Positions 10,820-19,481 of a DNA stretch of 64,000 nucleotides are shown in pieces; position 1 is the first letter of the stretch; every line of letters starts with the position of its first letter. The stretch is from Micromonospora pallida (GTDB taxonomy: Bacteria > Actinomycetota > Actinomycetes > Mycobacteriales > Micromonosporaceae). The notes under the pieces are model-generated. The model was not told the DNA's origin and did not search any database. It saw only the letters and a program-made list of their open reading frames with translations. The position numbers and the translations under genes are program-made. The stretch covers positions 7,467,501 through 7,531,500 of the forward strand of contig NZ_FMHW01000002.1 of assembly GCF_900090325.1 (NCBI RefSeq). The letters run 5' to 3'.

Positions 10820-10861
10820 CCGTCTCCGGGGTCGACGGTCCGCCGCCGGCCCCGGAGACGG
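10820..10861 (+). terminator. Hairpin downstream of phoD
   Basis: Twelve-bp arms at 10820-10831 and 10850-10861 pair perfectly around an 18-nt loop, starting 7 nt after the phoD stop. GGGATTACTC follows, so there is no T-tract. It insulates phoD from the ileS leader. Confidence 0.7.
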
Positions 10862-10888
10862 GGATTACTCGGCGGCGGACCCGGGGTG

Positions 10889-11135
10889 GGGTCGAGTATC
10901 CTTGGGCACCGTAAGGCGACGACCCGGCCATCACCGGTGAGCCTCCGGAAGAAAGGGCCGTGCGGCCCGAGTAGAACCGGACGGGTCCGGCCCGTCACAG
11001 CCGGCCAACGAGCGGGCGGTCGATCTCGGCCGTCAAGCGGGGTGGTACCGCGGGTCCGACCCGGGGCGCCGGTCACGGCGTACCGACGACGGCTCGTCCT
11101 CGCAGACCCACATACCGTGAGCTGCTGTTGAGGAG
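10889..11135 (+). promoter_or_regulatory. T-box leader of ileS with ultrashort Stem I (tRNA-Ile sensor)
   Basis: The canonical T-box sequence GGTGGTACCGCGGG is at 11041-11054; its GGTA-type bulge pairs with the NCCA end of uncharged tRNA. Stem I is short: GGGTCG (10889-10894) pairs with CGACCC (10920-10925). The isoleucine specifier ATC (10898-10900) sits next to an internal CTT/AAG helix. Downstream complementary segments reach the AGGAG ribosome site at 11131-11135, with ATG at 11146. This is the layout of actinobacterial translational ileS T-boxes, in which uncharged tRNA-Ile opens the ribosome site. The detailed downstream pairing was not folded. Confidence 0.88.
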
Positions 11136-11145
11136 AACGACCCCG

Positions 11146-14100
11146 ATGGCCTATCCGTTGCACGACCCGACCGCCGGCGGTGTCCCGGCGAGCCCGGACC
11201 TGCCCGCGGTCGAGCGCCGGGTCCTGGAGCACTGGACGGCCGACAAGACCTTCGAGGCGTCCGTCGAGGCCCGTCCCGCCGACAACGAGTACGTCTTCTA
11301 CGACGGTCCGCCGTTCGCCAACGGCCTGCCGCACTACGGCCACCTGTTCACCGGGTACGTCAAGGACGTCGTCCCGCGCTACCAGACGATGCGTGGCCGG
11401 CGGGTGGACCGGCGCTTCGGCTGGGACTGCCACGGCCTGCCCGCCGAGGTGGTCGCCGAGAAGCAGCTCGGCATCACCACCAAGGCGGAGATCCTCGACC
11501 TCGGCGTGGACCGGTTCAACGAGGCGTGCCGCACGTCGGTGCTGGAGTTCACCCACGACTGGGAGCGGTACGTCACCCGGCAGGCCCGCTGGGTCGACTT
11601 CGCCAACGACTACAAGACCCTCGACCTGGACTACATGGAAAGCGTCATGTGGGCCTTCCGGACCCTGCACGACAAGGGCCTGGTCTACGAGGGCTTCCGG
11701 GTGCTGGCGTACTGCTGGCGGTGCGAGACGCCGCTGTCGAACACCGAGACCCGGATGGACGACGTCTACCGGGACCGGCACGACCCGACCCTGTCGGTCT
11801 GGTTCACGCTGACCCCGGACGAGAACGCCCCGGAGCTGGTGCGCGGGCCGGTCAGGCTGGGCGTCTGGACCACCACGCCGTGGACGCTGCCGTCGAACCT
11901 CGCCCTCGCCGTCGGCCCGGACATCGAGTACGCGGTGCTGGAGCACCAGGGTTCCCCCGACAGCGGGCACAGTGGTGAGCGCTACGTGGTCGGCGCGGCG
12001 CGGCTCGGGGCGTACGCGAAGGAACTGGAGGGGTACGAGCAGGTCGGCACGGTCCGGGGCGCGGACCTGGTGGGTCGGCGCTACACCCCGCTCTACGACT
12101 TCCTGGTCGAGCCGGCCGGGCCGAACGCGTACCAGGTGCTCGGCGCGGAGTTCGTCACCACCGAGGACGGCACCGGGATCGTGCACATGGCCCCGGCCTT
12201 CGGTGAGGACGACCAGAACGCCTGCAACGCGGCCGGTATCCCGACCGTGGTGACCGTGGACGACCACACCCGGTTCACCGCGCTGGTACCGCCGTACCAG
12301 GGCGAGCAGGTCTTCGACGTGAACAAGCCGGTGATCCGGGAGCTGAAGGAGCGGGGGGTGGTGTTGAAGCAGGACACCTACACCCACGCGTACCCACACT
12401 GCTGGCGCTGCGACACCCCGCTGGTCTACAAGGCGGTGTCGTCGTGGTTCGTCGCGGTGACCCAGTTCAAGGACCGGATGGTCGAGCTGAACCAGCAGAT
12501 CAACTGGACCCCGGGACACATCAAGGACGGCTCGTTCGGCAAGTGGCTGGCCAACGCCCGGGACTGGTCGATCAGCCGGAACCGGTTCTGGGGCTCGCCG
12601 ATCCCGGTGTGGAAGTCCGACGACCCGAACTACCCGCGCGTGGACGTGTACGGGTCGCTCGCGGACATCGAGCGGGACTTCGGCGTACGCCTGACCGACC
12701 TGCACCGGCCGGCGGTGGACGACCTGGTCCGTCCCAACCCGGACGACCCGACCGGCAAGTCGACGATGCGTCGGGTGCCGGAGGTGCTGGACTGCTGGTT
12801 CGAGTCCGGCTCGATGCCGTTCGCCCAGGTGCACTACCCGTTCGAGAACCGCGACTGGTTCGAGAACCACTACCCGGGCGACTTCATCGTCGAGTACATC
12901 GGACAGACCCGGGGCTGGTTCTACACCATGCACGTGCTGGCCACCGCGCTGTTCGACCGGCCGGCGTTCCGTAACTGCCTCAGCCACGGCATCCTGCTCG
13001 GCTCGGACGGCCGGAAGATGTCCAAGAGCCTGCGCAACTACCCGGACGTGTACCACGTCTTCGACTCGTACGGGTCGGACGCGATGCGCTGGATGCTGAT
13101 GTCCTCGCCGGTGCTGCGCGGTGGGGACATGGCGGTGACCGAGGCGGGCATCCGGGACGCCGTCCGGCAGGTGCTGCTGCCGCTCTGGAACGTCTGGTAC
13201 TTCTTCTCGCTCTACGCCAACGCCGACGGGTACCAGGCGAAGCGGAAGACCGACGCCGCGCCGGCCGGTGGCGGCGAAGCCGCCGGTAACCTGCTCGACC
13301 GGTACGTGCTGGCGAAGACGAACGAGCTGGTCGCCACGGTCGGCGCCCAGATGGACGCGTACGACATCTCGGGGGCCTGCGCCACCGTACGGTCGTACCT
13401 GGACGCGCTGACCAACTGGTACGTGCGGCGCTCGCGGGACCGGTTCTGGTCCGGTGACGCGGACGCCTTCGACACGCTCTGGACGGTGCTGGAGACGCTC
13501 TGCCGGGTGGTGGCGCCGCTGGCCCCGCTGACCGCCGAGGAGATCTGGCGGGGGCTGACCGGCGAGCGGTCGGTGCACCTGACCGACTGGCCGTCGGCCG
13601 ACGAGTTCCCCGCCGACCACGACCTGGTCGCCGCGATGGATGCCACCCGGGAGGTCTGCTCGGCGGCGCTGTCGCTGCGCAAGGCCAAGGGGCTGCGGGT
13701 CCGGCTGCCGCTGGCCCGACTGACGGTGGCCTCGCCGGCCGCCGTCGCGCTGCGTCCCTTCGGTGACCTGGTCGCCGACGAGGTCAACGTCAAGGCGGTG
13801 GAGTTCACCGGCGAGGTGGCCAACTACTGCCAGCAGGTGCTGACCGTGGTGCCCCGGGCGCTCGGCCCCCGGGTCGGCAAGCAGGTGCAGCAGGTCATCA
13901 AGGCGGTCAAGGCGGGGGAGTGGGAGCTGGTCGACGGCGCCCCGGTCGCCGCCGGGGTCACCCTCGCCGAGGGCGAGTACGAGCTGCGCCTGGTCGCCGC
14001 CGACGCGGAGCACTCCGCACCGCTGCCCGGCGGTGAGGGGGTGGTGGTGCTGGACACCACGGTCACCCCGGAACTGGCCGCCGAGGGGCTGGCCCGGGAC

Positions 14101-14331
14101 GTCGTCCGGGTGGTGCAGCAGGCCCGCCGGGACGCCGACCTGGACGTGTCGGACCGGATCACGCTGGTGCTGTCCGCCTCGGACGAGGTGCGGGCGGCGG
14201 TGTCGGCGTACCGGGACTTCGTCGCTGCCGAGGTGCTGGCGGAGTCCGTGGACTTCGCCGACGCGGTCGACGGGTTCACCGGCGAGGCCGGCGAGGGCGA
14301 CCGGGTGACGGTGGCCGTCCGCCGGGTCTGA
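11146..14331 (+). CDS. ileS: Isoleucyl-tRNA synthetase, eukaryote-like type
   Basis: Class I synthetase charging tRNA-Ile in the cytoplasm. The 1061-aa product has HYGH at residues 63-66 ([13 protein letters not shown]) and KMSKS at 624-628, with CWRC pairs in the editing/zinc regions. The length and HYGH variant fit the type 2 (eukaryote-like) IleRS found in many actinobacteria, a class known for low mupirocin sensitivity; that property is inferred from family only. I chose ATG 11146, preceded by AGGAG at 11131-11135; a TTG at 11128 is also in frame. It is controlled by the T-box just upstream. Confidence 0.98.
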   Translation: MAYPLHDPTAGGVPASPDLPAVERRVLEHWTADKTFEASVEARPADNEYVFYDGPPFANGLPHYGHLFTGYVKDVVPRYQTMRGRRVDRRFGWDCHGLPAEVVAEKQLGITTKAEILDLGVDRFNEACRTSVLEFTHDWERYVTRQARWVDFANDYKTLDLDYMESVMWAFRTLHDKGLVYEGFRVLAYCWRCETPLSNTETRMDDVYRDRHDPTLSVWFTLTPDENAPELVRGPVRLGVWTTTPWTLPSNLALAVGPDIEYAVLEHQGSPDSGHSGERYVVGAARLGAYAKELEGYEQVGTVRGADLVGRRYTPLYDFLVEPAGPNAYQVLGAEFVTTEDGTGIVHMAPAFGEDDQNACNAAGIPTVVTVDDHTRFTALVPPYQGEQVFDVNKPVIRELKERGVVLKQDTYTHAYPHCWRCDTPLVYKAVSSWFVAVTQFKDRMVELNQQINWTPGHIKDGSFGKWLANARDWSISRNRFWGSPIPVWKSDDPNYPRVDVYGSLADIERDFGVRLTDLHRPAVDDLVRPNPDDPTGKSTMRRVPEVLDCWFESGSMPFAQVHYPFENRDWFENHYPGDFIVEYIGQTRGWFYTMHVLATALFDRPAFRNCLSHGILLGSDGRKMSKSLRNYPDVYHVFDSYGSDAMRWMLMSSPVLRGGDMAVTEAGIRDAVRQVLLPLWNVWYFFSLYANADGYQAKRKTDAAPAGGGEAAGNLLDRYVLAKTNELVATVGAQMDAYDISGACATVRSYLDALTNWYVRRSRDRFWSGDADAFDTLWTVLETLCRVVAPLAPLTAEEIWRGLTGERSVHLTDWPSADEFPADHDLVAAMDATREVCSAALSLRKAKGLRVRLPLARLTVASPAAVALRPFGDLVADEVNVKAVEFTGEVANYCQQVLTVVPRALGPRVGKQVQQVIKAVKAGEWELVDGAPVAAGVTLAEGEYELRLVAADAEHSAPLPGGEGVVVLDTTVTPELAAEGLARDVVRVVQQARRDADLDVSDRITLVLSASDEVRAAVSAYRDFVAAEVLAESVDFADAVDGFTGEAGEGDRVTVAVRRV

Positions 14332-14353
14332 CTCTGCGGGGGACGCGCACGGA

Positions 14354-14403
14354 TTGCGGCAAGTCGGGCTCATCATGACGCAGGACACCCCGACTTGCCG
14401 CAA
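14354..14403. terminator. Inverted repeat after ileS (second small repeat family, copy A)
   Basis: Perfect 15-bp arms (14354-14368 and 14389-14403) surround a 20-nt loop, 22 nt after the ileS stop. The right arm continues into GCCGCAACCGGAGTGG (14397-14412), which recurs exactly at 61714-61729 at the right side of another, less perfect inverted repeat. It therefore looks like a dispersed element as well as a probable terminator. Confidence 0.65.
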
Positions 14404-14551
14404 CCGGAGTGGCTCAGCCTGTTTTCGCTGGAAGAAGGCCCTTTCCGGCGCACCGGTTCCGCCGGTTGGGTGACCCGGCGGGGGCCGCTGGTGGTGGGCC
14501 GCCCGTCGGATAACGTGACACGCCGGAGACCGTACGACCGCCGGAGGACCC

Positions 14552-15229
14552 GTGCCGCTGCTCTACACCATCGGTCAGCTCACCGTGGGTAACCTGCTGC
14601 GGTGGGGATGGCGCCCGACAGTGGAGGGGCTGGAGCACGTACCTGAGCAGGGGGGTGCGATCCTCGCCGGCAACCACCTCTCCGTCGCCGACGAACTGTT
14701 CCTCGGTGCGACGATTCCCCGGCACCTCGCCTTCTGGGCGAAGTCCGAGTACTTCAAGGGCACCGGGTTCCGGGGCCAGCTGACCAAGTCGCTGCTTACC
14801 GGACTGGGCGCGATTCCGGTGGAGCGGGCCGGGGGACGGGCCGCGCTGTCCGCGTTCGACGCGGCGATCCCCGCGCTCAAGGCCGGTGACCTGGTGGTCG
14901 TCTACCCGGAGGGGACCCGGTCGCCGGACGGCCGGCTCTACCGGGGCCGCACCGGCGCGGCCCGGCTCGCCGTCCTGGCCGGTGTGCCGATCGTTCCGGT
15001 GGGCATGATCGGTACGGAGAAGGTGCAGCCGATCGGCGCCCGGATGCCGAAGCTCGGCGCGGGGAAGATCACCGTGCGGTTCGGCAAGCCGCTGGACTTC
15101 ACCGGGCGCTCCGACGACCGCACCTCGCTGCGGGAGATGACCGACGAGCTGATGACCGAGATCCAGAAGCTCACCGGCCAGGAGTACGTCTCCCGCTACG
15201 CCCCGCCCCGCAACCAGCCTCCCCGCTGA
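14552..15229 (+). CDS. Lysophospholipid (1-acylglycerol-3-phosphate) acyltransferase, PlsC family
   Basis: A 225-aa PlsC-type acyltransferase of the LPLAT superfamily that probably makes phosphatidic acid at the inner face of the membrane. Visible motifs are NHLSVAD (the H-X4-D catalytic pair, His42/Asp47), the acyl-acceptor block VYPEGTRSPDG near residue 115, and GVPIVPVGMIG near 145. GTG 14552 follows GGAGG. It converges on the photolyase gene with only 6 bp between the stops. Several such paralogues are normal in actinobacteria, so the acyl donor and acceptor cannot be fixed from sequence. Confidence 0.92.
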   Translation: MPLLYTIGQLTVGNLLRWGWRPTVEGLEHVPEQGGAILAGNHLSVADELFLGATIPRHLAFWAKSEYFKGTGFRGQLTKSLLTGLGAIPVERAGGRAALSAFDAAIPALKAGDLVVVYPEGTRSPDGRLYRGRTGAARLAVLAGVPIVPVGMIGTEKVQPIGARMPKLGAGKITVRFGKPLDFTGRSDDRTSLREMTDELMTEIQKLTGQEYVSRYAPPRNQPPR

Positions 15230-15235
15230 CCCCGG

Positions 15236-16708
15236 TCAGGGCGGACCGGTGGCCCGGTGCTCCTCCTGGGCCACCACGGCGTCGACATCGGTGAGGCGGT
15301 CCAGTTGGGCCAGCGTGCGGGCCATCCGCGCGTTACGCGGGATGCGGTGCCGGTTGCGGGCCAGGAACGCCCAGTAGCCGGCGGTGAACGGGCAGGCGTC
15401 CTCGCCCAGGCGCTGCTTCGGGTCGTACCGGCAGTCGCCGCAGTAATCGCTCATCCGGTTGACGTACGCGCCCCCGGAGACGTACGGCTTGGTGGTCATC
15501 CGGCCCAGGTCGGCGTACTGGCTCATGCCGATCACGTTGGCGGTCATCACCCAGTCGTAGCCGTCGACGAAGCTGTGGTGGAACCAGTCGACCAACTCGG
15601 CGGGGCGCCAGCCCCGTTGCAGGGCGTAGTTGCCGAGCACCATCAGCCGGGGGATGTGGTGCACCCAGCCGTGGTCGCGGACTCCGGCCAGCACGTCGGC
15701 CAGGCAGCGCGCGGTCACCGCGTCCGCGTCCAGGTCCCGGAACCAGTCCGGCACCCGGCGGCGGGCGGCCAGTTCGTTGTTCTGCCGCCAGGACGGGCCG
15801 AAGTACCAGTACAGGTTCCAGACGAAGTCCCGCCAGCCGAGGATCTGTCGGACGAAGCCCTCCGCGCTGGCCAGCGGGGCCCGGCCCGACCGGTACGCCT
15901 GCTCGGCGCCGCGTACCGCCGCCATCGGGTCGAGCAGGCCCAGGTTGAACGCGGCGGAGAGCATGCTGTGCGCCATCCACGGGTCGCCGGCCAGCATGGC
16001 GTCCTCGTACGGGCCGAACTCCGGCAGGCGGTGCGTGAGGAAGTGCCGTAGCCGGGCCCTGGCCTCCTTCGTCGTCGCCGGGAAGCGGCGTGGACCGTCC
16101 CGGCCGACGAACCGGATCCCCTCCCGCTCCCAACGGTCCAGGTCGGCCCGGACCTCGGCGTCGATGTCGTCCTCCCGGGGCATCGGCGGCGCCGGTACGG
16201 CCAACCGCGCCGTGCCCTTCGGCGGGGGCTGACGGTTCTCGGTGTCCAGGCTCCACCGCCCGCCGACCGGCTCTTCCCCCTCGACGAGCACCCCGTGCCG
16301 CTGCCGGGCGAACCGGTAGAACGCGTCGAGGCGGAGTGCCCCGCGCCGGTCGTCCGCCCAGTCGGCGAAGTCCTCGAGGCTGGTGATGAAGCCCTTCGGC
16401 GGGAGGACGGTCACCCCGTCCAGTCGGCGGACCAGTGCCAGCGCCCGGCGGGAGGTGGGGTGGTGCACCTCGACCGGCTCGCGGACCTCGCGCAGCGCCT
16501 CGGCGTACGTCTCGGCGCGCAGGTAGCGGGCCTGGTCGCCGAGTTCGGCGGCGCGGTGCCGCAACGCGGAGAGGACGAGGTGCGCCTTCTGCCGGTGGTA
16601 GGCACGGCGGCGGAAGACCGCCTTGGACTCGATCAGCAGGACCGGTTGGTGCCGGTCGTCGAGGAAGTGCGGTCCGAGCTGGTCGGCGAAGAGCCACCGC
16701 CGGGGCAT
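15236..16708 (-). CDS. Iron-sulfur bacterial cryptochrome / (6-4) photolyase
   Basis: A 490-aa FAD protein of the FeS-BCP/PhrB branch of the photolyase superfamily, which repairs (6-4) photoproducts with light. It begins with RRWLFADQLGPHF, typical of this branch. The 4Fe-4S ligands are visible as one upstream Cys (TARCLADVL) and CGDC at 423-426 followed 12 residues later by Cys439, matching the C-X2-C-X12-C spacing of PhrB. FAD-pocket residues lie in the second half (GWVHHIPRLMVLGN, WVMTANVIGMSQYAD). ATG 16708 is used. It stands alone, and repair rather than light sensing is the likelier role. Confidence 0.9.
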   Translation of the reverse strand: MPRRWLFADQLGPHFLDDRHQPVLLIESKAVFRRRAYHRQKAHLVLSALRHRAAELGDQARYLRAETYAEALREVREPVEVHHPTSRRALALVRRLDGVTVLPPKGFITSLEDFADWADDRRGALRLDAFYRFARQRHGVLVEGEEPVGGRWSLDTENRQPPPKGTARLAVPAPPMPREDDIDAEVRADLDRWEREGIRFVGRDGPRRFPATTKEARARLRHFLTHRLPEFGPYEDAMLAGDPWMAHSMLSAAFNLGLLDPMAAVRGAEQAYRSGRAPLASAEGFVRQILGWRDFVWNLYWYFGPSWRQNNELAARRRVPDWFRDLDADAVTARCLADVLAGVRDHGWVHHIPRLMVLGNYALQRGWRPAELVDWFHHSFVDGYDWVMTANVIGMSQYADLGRMTTKPYVSGGAYVNRMSDYCGDCRYDPKQRLGEDACPFTAGYWAFLARNRHRIPRNARMARTLAQLDRLTDVDAVVAQEEHRATGPP

Positions 16709-16774
16709 GTCCTGATTGTGCCCCCAAGGGCGGTTAGGTGTGCCCCGAACGTGAACAGTCGTTCGTGTTCCACG

Positions 16775-18552
16775 TCACCCTCGGGCCACGATCCGTTCCC
16801 GGAAGCTGTCGAGCAGGGCCGCGCTGTCGGTCAGCGAGAGCCGGGTGAAGACCCCGCTGGCGATGCTGCCGTGGTCGGCCCAGGTGCAGACCACCACGTC
16901 CGTGGTGTCGGCCCGCCCGACCGCACAGCGCTGGTGCTCGCCGCGTACGTCGGTCTCCACCACCTGCTGCGTGCCCAGCTTGTACTTCGGGGTCAGCCGG
17001 GTCAGCTCCTCCTCGGCGTCCGACTCCGGGGTGAATCGGAATCCGGTGCTGCCGAAGACGGTGACGGTCTTGCCCTGCGAGCTGCTGTAGACCCCGGCGA
17101 AGACCTCATCGGCCAGCACGTGTTGGGCCTCCAGCTCGGTACGCAGCTCGTTGGCGGTCCGCTCGCTGCGCACGTCGCTCTGGAGCCGCAGGTCGCTGAC
17201 CTGCGACGGCAGGCTCGCGTTGGCCGGGTACTGCTCCCACATCGGCTTGCCGAACCAGGCGGGGCAGCCGCAGCAGCAGGCGATCGAGAGCAGGGTCAGG
17301 ACCAGCATCCGGGTCGGCCAGCGGCGCTTCTTCTTCGGCGGCGGCGGGGCGTACCCCTGCGGGGCGTGCCAGTTGGGCGGCGGGGCGACCGGCGGTGGGG
17401 CGTGCCGCTGCTGGGGCGGGACGACCGGCGGGGCGGCCGGCCGCGCCGGAGGTGGTGAGACCGGTCGCGCCGCTGCCGGCGGCGGCGCGGAGACCGGCCG
17501 GGCCTGCGGCGCGGAGACCGGCCGGGCCTGGGGCGCGGAGACCGGCCGGGCCTGGGGCGGTGAGACCGGCCGGGCCTGGGGTGGGGTGGCGGGCCGGGCC
17601 TGCGGCGCCGGAGCCGGCGGGGGAAGGCCGGCGGCGACACCGGCCGGGCGGCCGGGGCGGACACCGGACGCGCGGGCGGCGGCGACACCGGCCGGGCGAT
17701 CGGGGGCGGCGAGACAGGGCGCGCGACCGGCGGGGGCGCCGGATGCCCGGAGACCGGACTCACCGGCGGCTGCGGGGTGACCGGTGGCGGTGACCAGGCC
17801 GGGGCCGGCGGCTCCGGGGGCGTCCAGGCCGGGGCGTCCTGCGGGGCCGGGTACGTCCGGGTCGGTGGCAGCGGCTCGTAACCCGCGTTCAGGTCCCAGC
17901 TACCGGTGTCGGCGCCCGCCCACGGGTCGACCGGAGTCTGGTGCTCCGGCGGCTCGACCGGCGGCATGGGCGGCGGGGTCGGCTCGGCGGAGTGGCCCCA
18001 ACCACGCTTCTTCGGCTTGGGCGGTGGCACCGACGCGGAACCGCTCCAGCGCGGTGCGGGCGGGGCGGGGGTCGGCTCCGCCGCGCCCGCCTCCCGGTCG
18101 ATCCGGGTGCCGTCGGGCGTCCGGTCCGGGATGACCCGGTCGATCCGGGTGCCCTCGGGCGTCCGGTCCGGGGGGACCGCGTCGATCCGGGTGCCGTCGG
18201 GCGCGCGCTGCTCCGGCGGGTCCGCCTCGACCCGGGTGGCGTCGGGCGCATGATCGCCGGGCCGGGCCGGTTCGGCCCGGGTGGCGTCGGGCTCGCGCTC
18301 CTCGGTCCGGGTGGCGTCGGGGACGTGTTGCTCCGGCGCGGTCGGGTCGGACCGGTGCGGGGCGGTCGGGCTCTCCCCGGTCGCCGGTTCGTCGGGCTCG
18401 CCCGCCGGGCTCTCGACCGTCCGGTCGGTGGGTACGGCGGGAGGTTCGGGCTGGCCGGAAATCACCTGGTCCCGGGCCTCCGTCGCGGACGGTGGTGGGG
18501 CCGGCGTGTTCCCGGCGGCCGGCTCTTCTGCTCCCGGCTGCGGCTCCGGCAT
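16775..18552 (-). CDS. Proline-rich membrane protein with WADHGS domain; frameshifted in this sequence
   Basis: One gene is read in two frames. From ATG 18552 (GAGGAG 9 nt upstream) the frame encodes an acidic, Pro/Thr-rich tail with DATR and GTRID repeats, then repeats of the form ARPVSPP. Near 17618-17628 the repeats stop, and a neighbouring frame carries ARPVSAPQ repeats on to KKKRRWPTR, a transmembrane helix (from ~17308) and an outer domain ending in C-X12-C-X-WADHGS. A missing base would join the frames into about 590 aa. It is a paralogue of the protein ending at 988. Sequence error, pseudogene and recoding are all open; error is favoured. Confidence 0.7.
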
Positions 18553-18687
18553 CGCGGCAATCTCCTCTCGCGCCGTTGCGAGGTTAGTACCGGTAGGCCA
18601 ACCGGGGCCATTCGCGCCCCCCGTACCCGGGATGTCCGGTACCTACCGACGGTGGCCGGTCCGGCCCGGTCCGGCCGGACCGGCCAC

Positions 18688-19323
18688 CTACCGGGTGGTC
18701 GCCGTGGCGCGGAGCCGCTCGAACACCTGATTGGTCAGAGCGATGGTGGTGCTCGGCAGGGCGGCGGCTGCCGAACCGAGGGCGGAGTTGCCCTCGATGG
18801 GGCTCACCTCGACCTCGATGCGCAGGTTGCGGTACAGGACGTCGACGGTCGTGGCGTCGTCGGTCTGCCACAGCCGGACGCCGTCCGCCGGCTCCTCGAG
18901 GGTGCGAGGGAAGCTCGCGGGCAGCGGGGAGGCAGTTCCGGACAACTGCCGGAAGTCCGCCTTCGGCTTCTCGTACTCCGCCTTGGCGAGCTGAGGCGTG
19001 TCGAAGGTGTACACGTTGACCGAGGCGTCGCCGCCCGAGCGACCCGGCTGACCGTAGAAGAGCACCATGCAGCGGAAGAGGCCCGGCTCGTCGAGGGTGA
19101 CCCGGCCGCCTGGCTTCTTGTCCATCGGGGTCTCGACGAGTTCGCCGAGGAGCGGGGCGACGAGCTTGTAGTCGACCTCGTCGCACAGCCCGGTGCCGAC
19201 CTGGTACGAGTCGGCGGCGGGAGCCTGCGCCTCGGTCTTCCCGGTGGTTCCACCGGTGCAGCCGGCCAGAACGAGCGGGAGCAGGGACAGGGCGAGCAGT
19301 CGACCGGGTACGGTGTTGATCAT
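18688..19323 (-). CDS. Predicted lipoprotein, unknown function
   Basis: A 211-aa protein with a signal peptide ending in the lipobox LVLAGC, so the mature form should be lipid-anchored outside the membrane. The mature part has three further Cys (GLCDEV, RCMV) and alternating hydrophobic strands (VNVYTF, VDVLYRNLRIEVEV), resembling small beta-rich cell-envelope lipoproteins such as DUF3558 members; that link is weak. ATG 19323 is favoured because it gives a compact signal peptide; an upstream start at 19356 would add an acidic stretch before it. Divergent from the radical SAM gene. Confidence 0.8.
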   Translation of the reverse strand: MINTVPGRLLALSLLPLVLAGCTGGTTGKTEAQAPAADSYQVGTGLCDEVDYKLVAPLLGELVETPMDKKPGGRVTLDEPGLFRCMVLFYGQPGRSGGDASVNVYTFDTPQLAKAEYEKPKADFRQLSGTASPLPASFPRTLEEPADGVRLWQTDDATTVDVLYRNLRIEVEVSPIEGNSALGSAAAALPSTTIALTNQVFERLRATATTR

Positions 19324-19481
19324 CGGGGGATTGTGGTCGTCGTCGATCGACCGCACATCGTCCGTTCGGGTCGACCGACCGGGTCCGGCGGGCCCGGTCG
19401 GGTGGACGCCGGTGGGCGGGGCGCCGCCCGGTGGACGCCGGTGGGCGAGCGCCGGTGGGCGGGCGCGTACCCTTGGGCGTC

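Noticed and set aside
988..14403. Very long minus-strand open frames opposite valS and ileS (about 930 and 1290 codons)
   Set aside because: They mirror the codon structure of the real synthetase genes in high-GC DNA, have Arg/Val/His/Pro-rich composition without domains, and lack ribosome sites.
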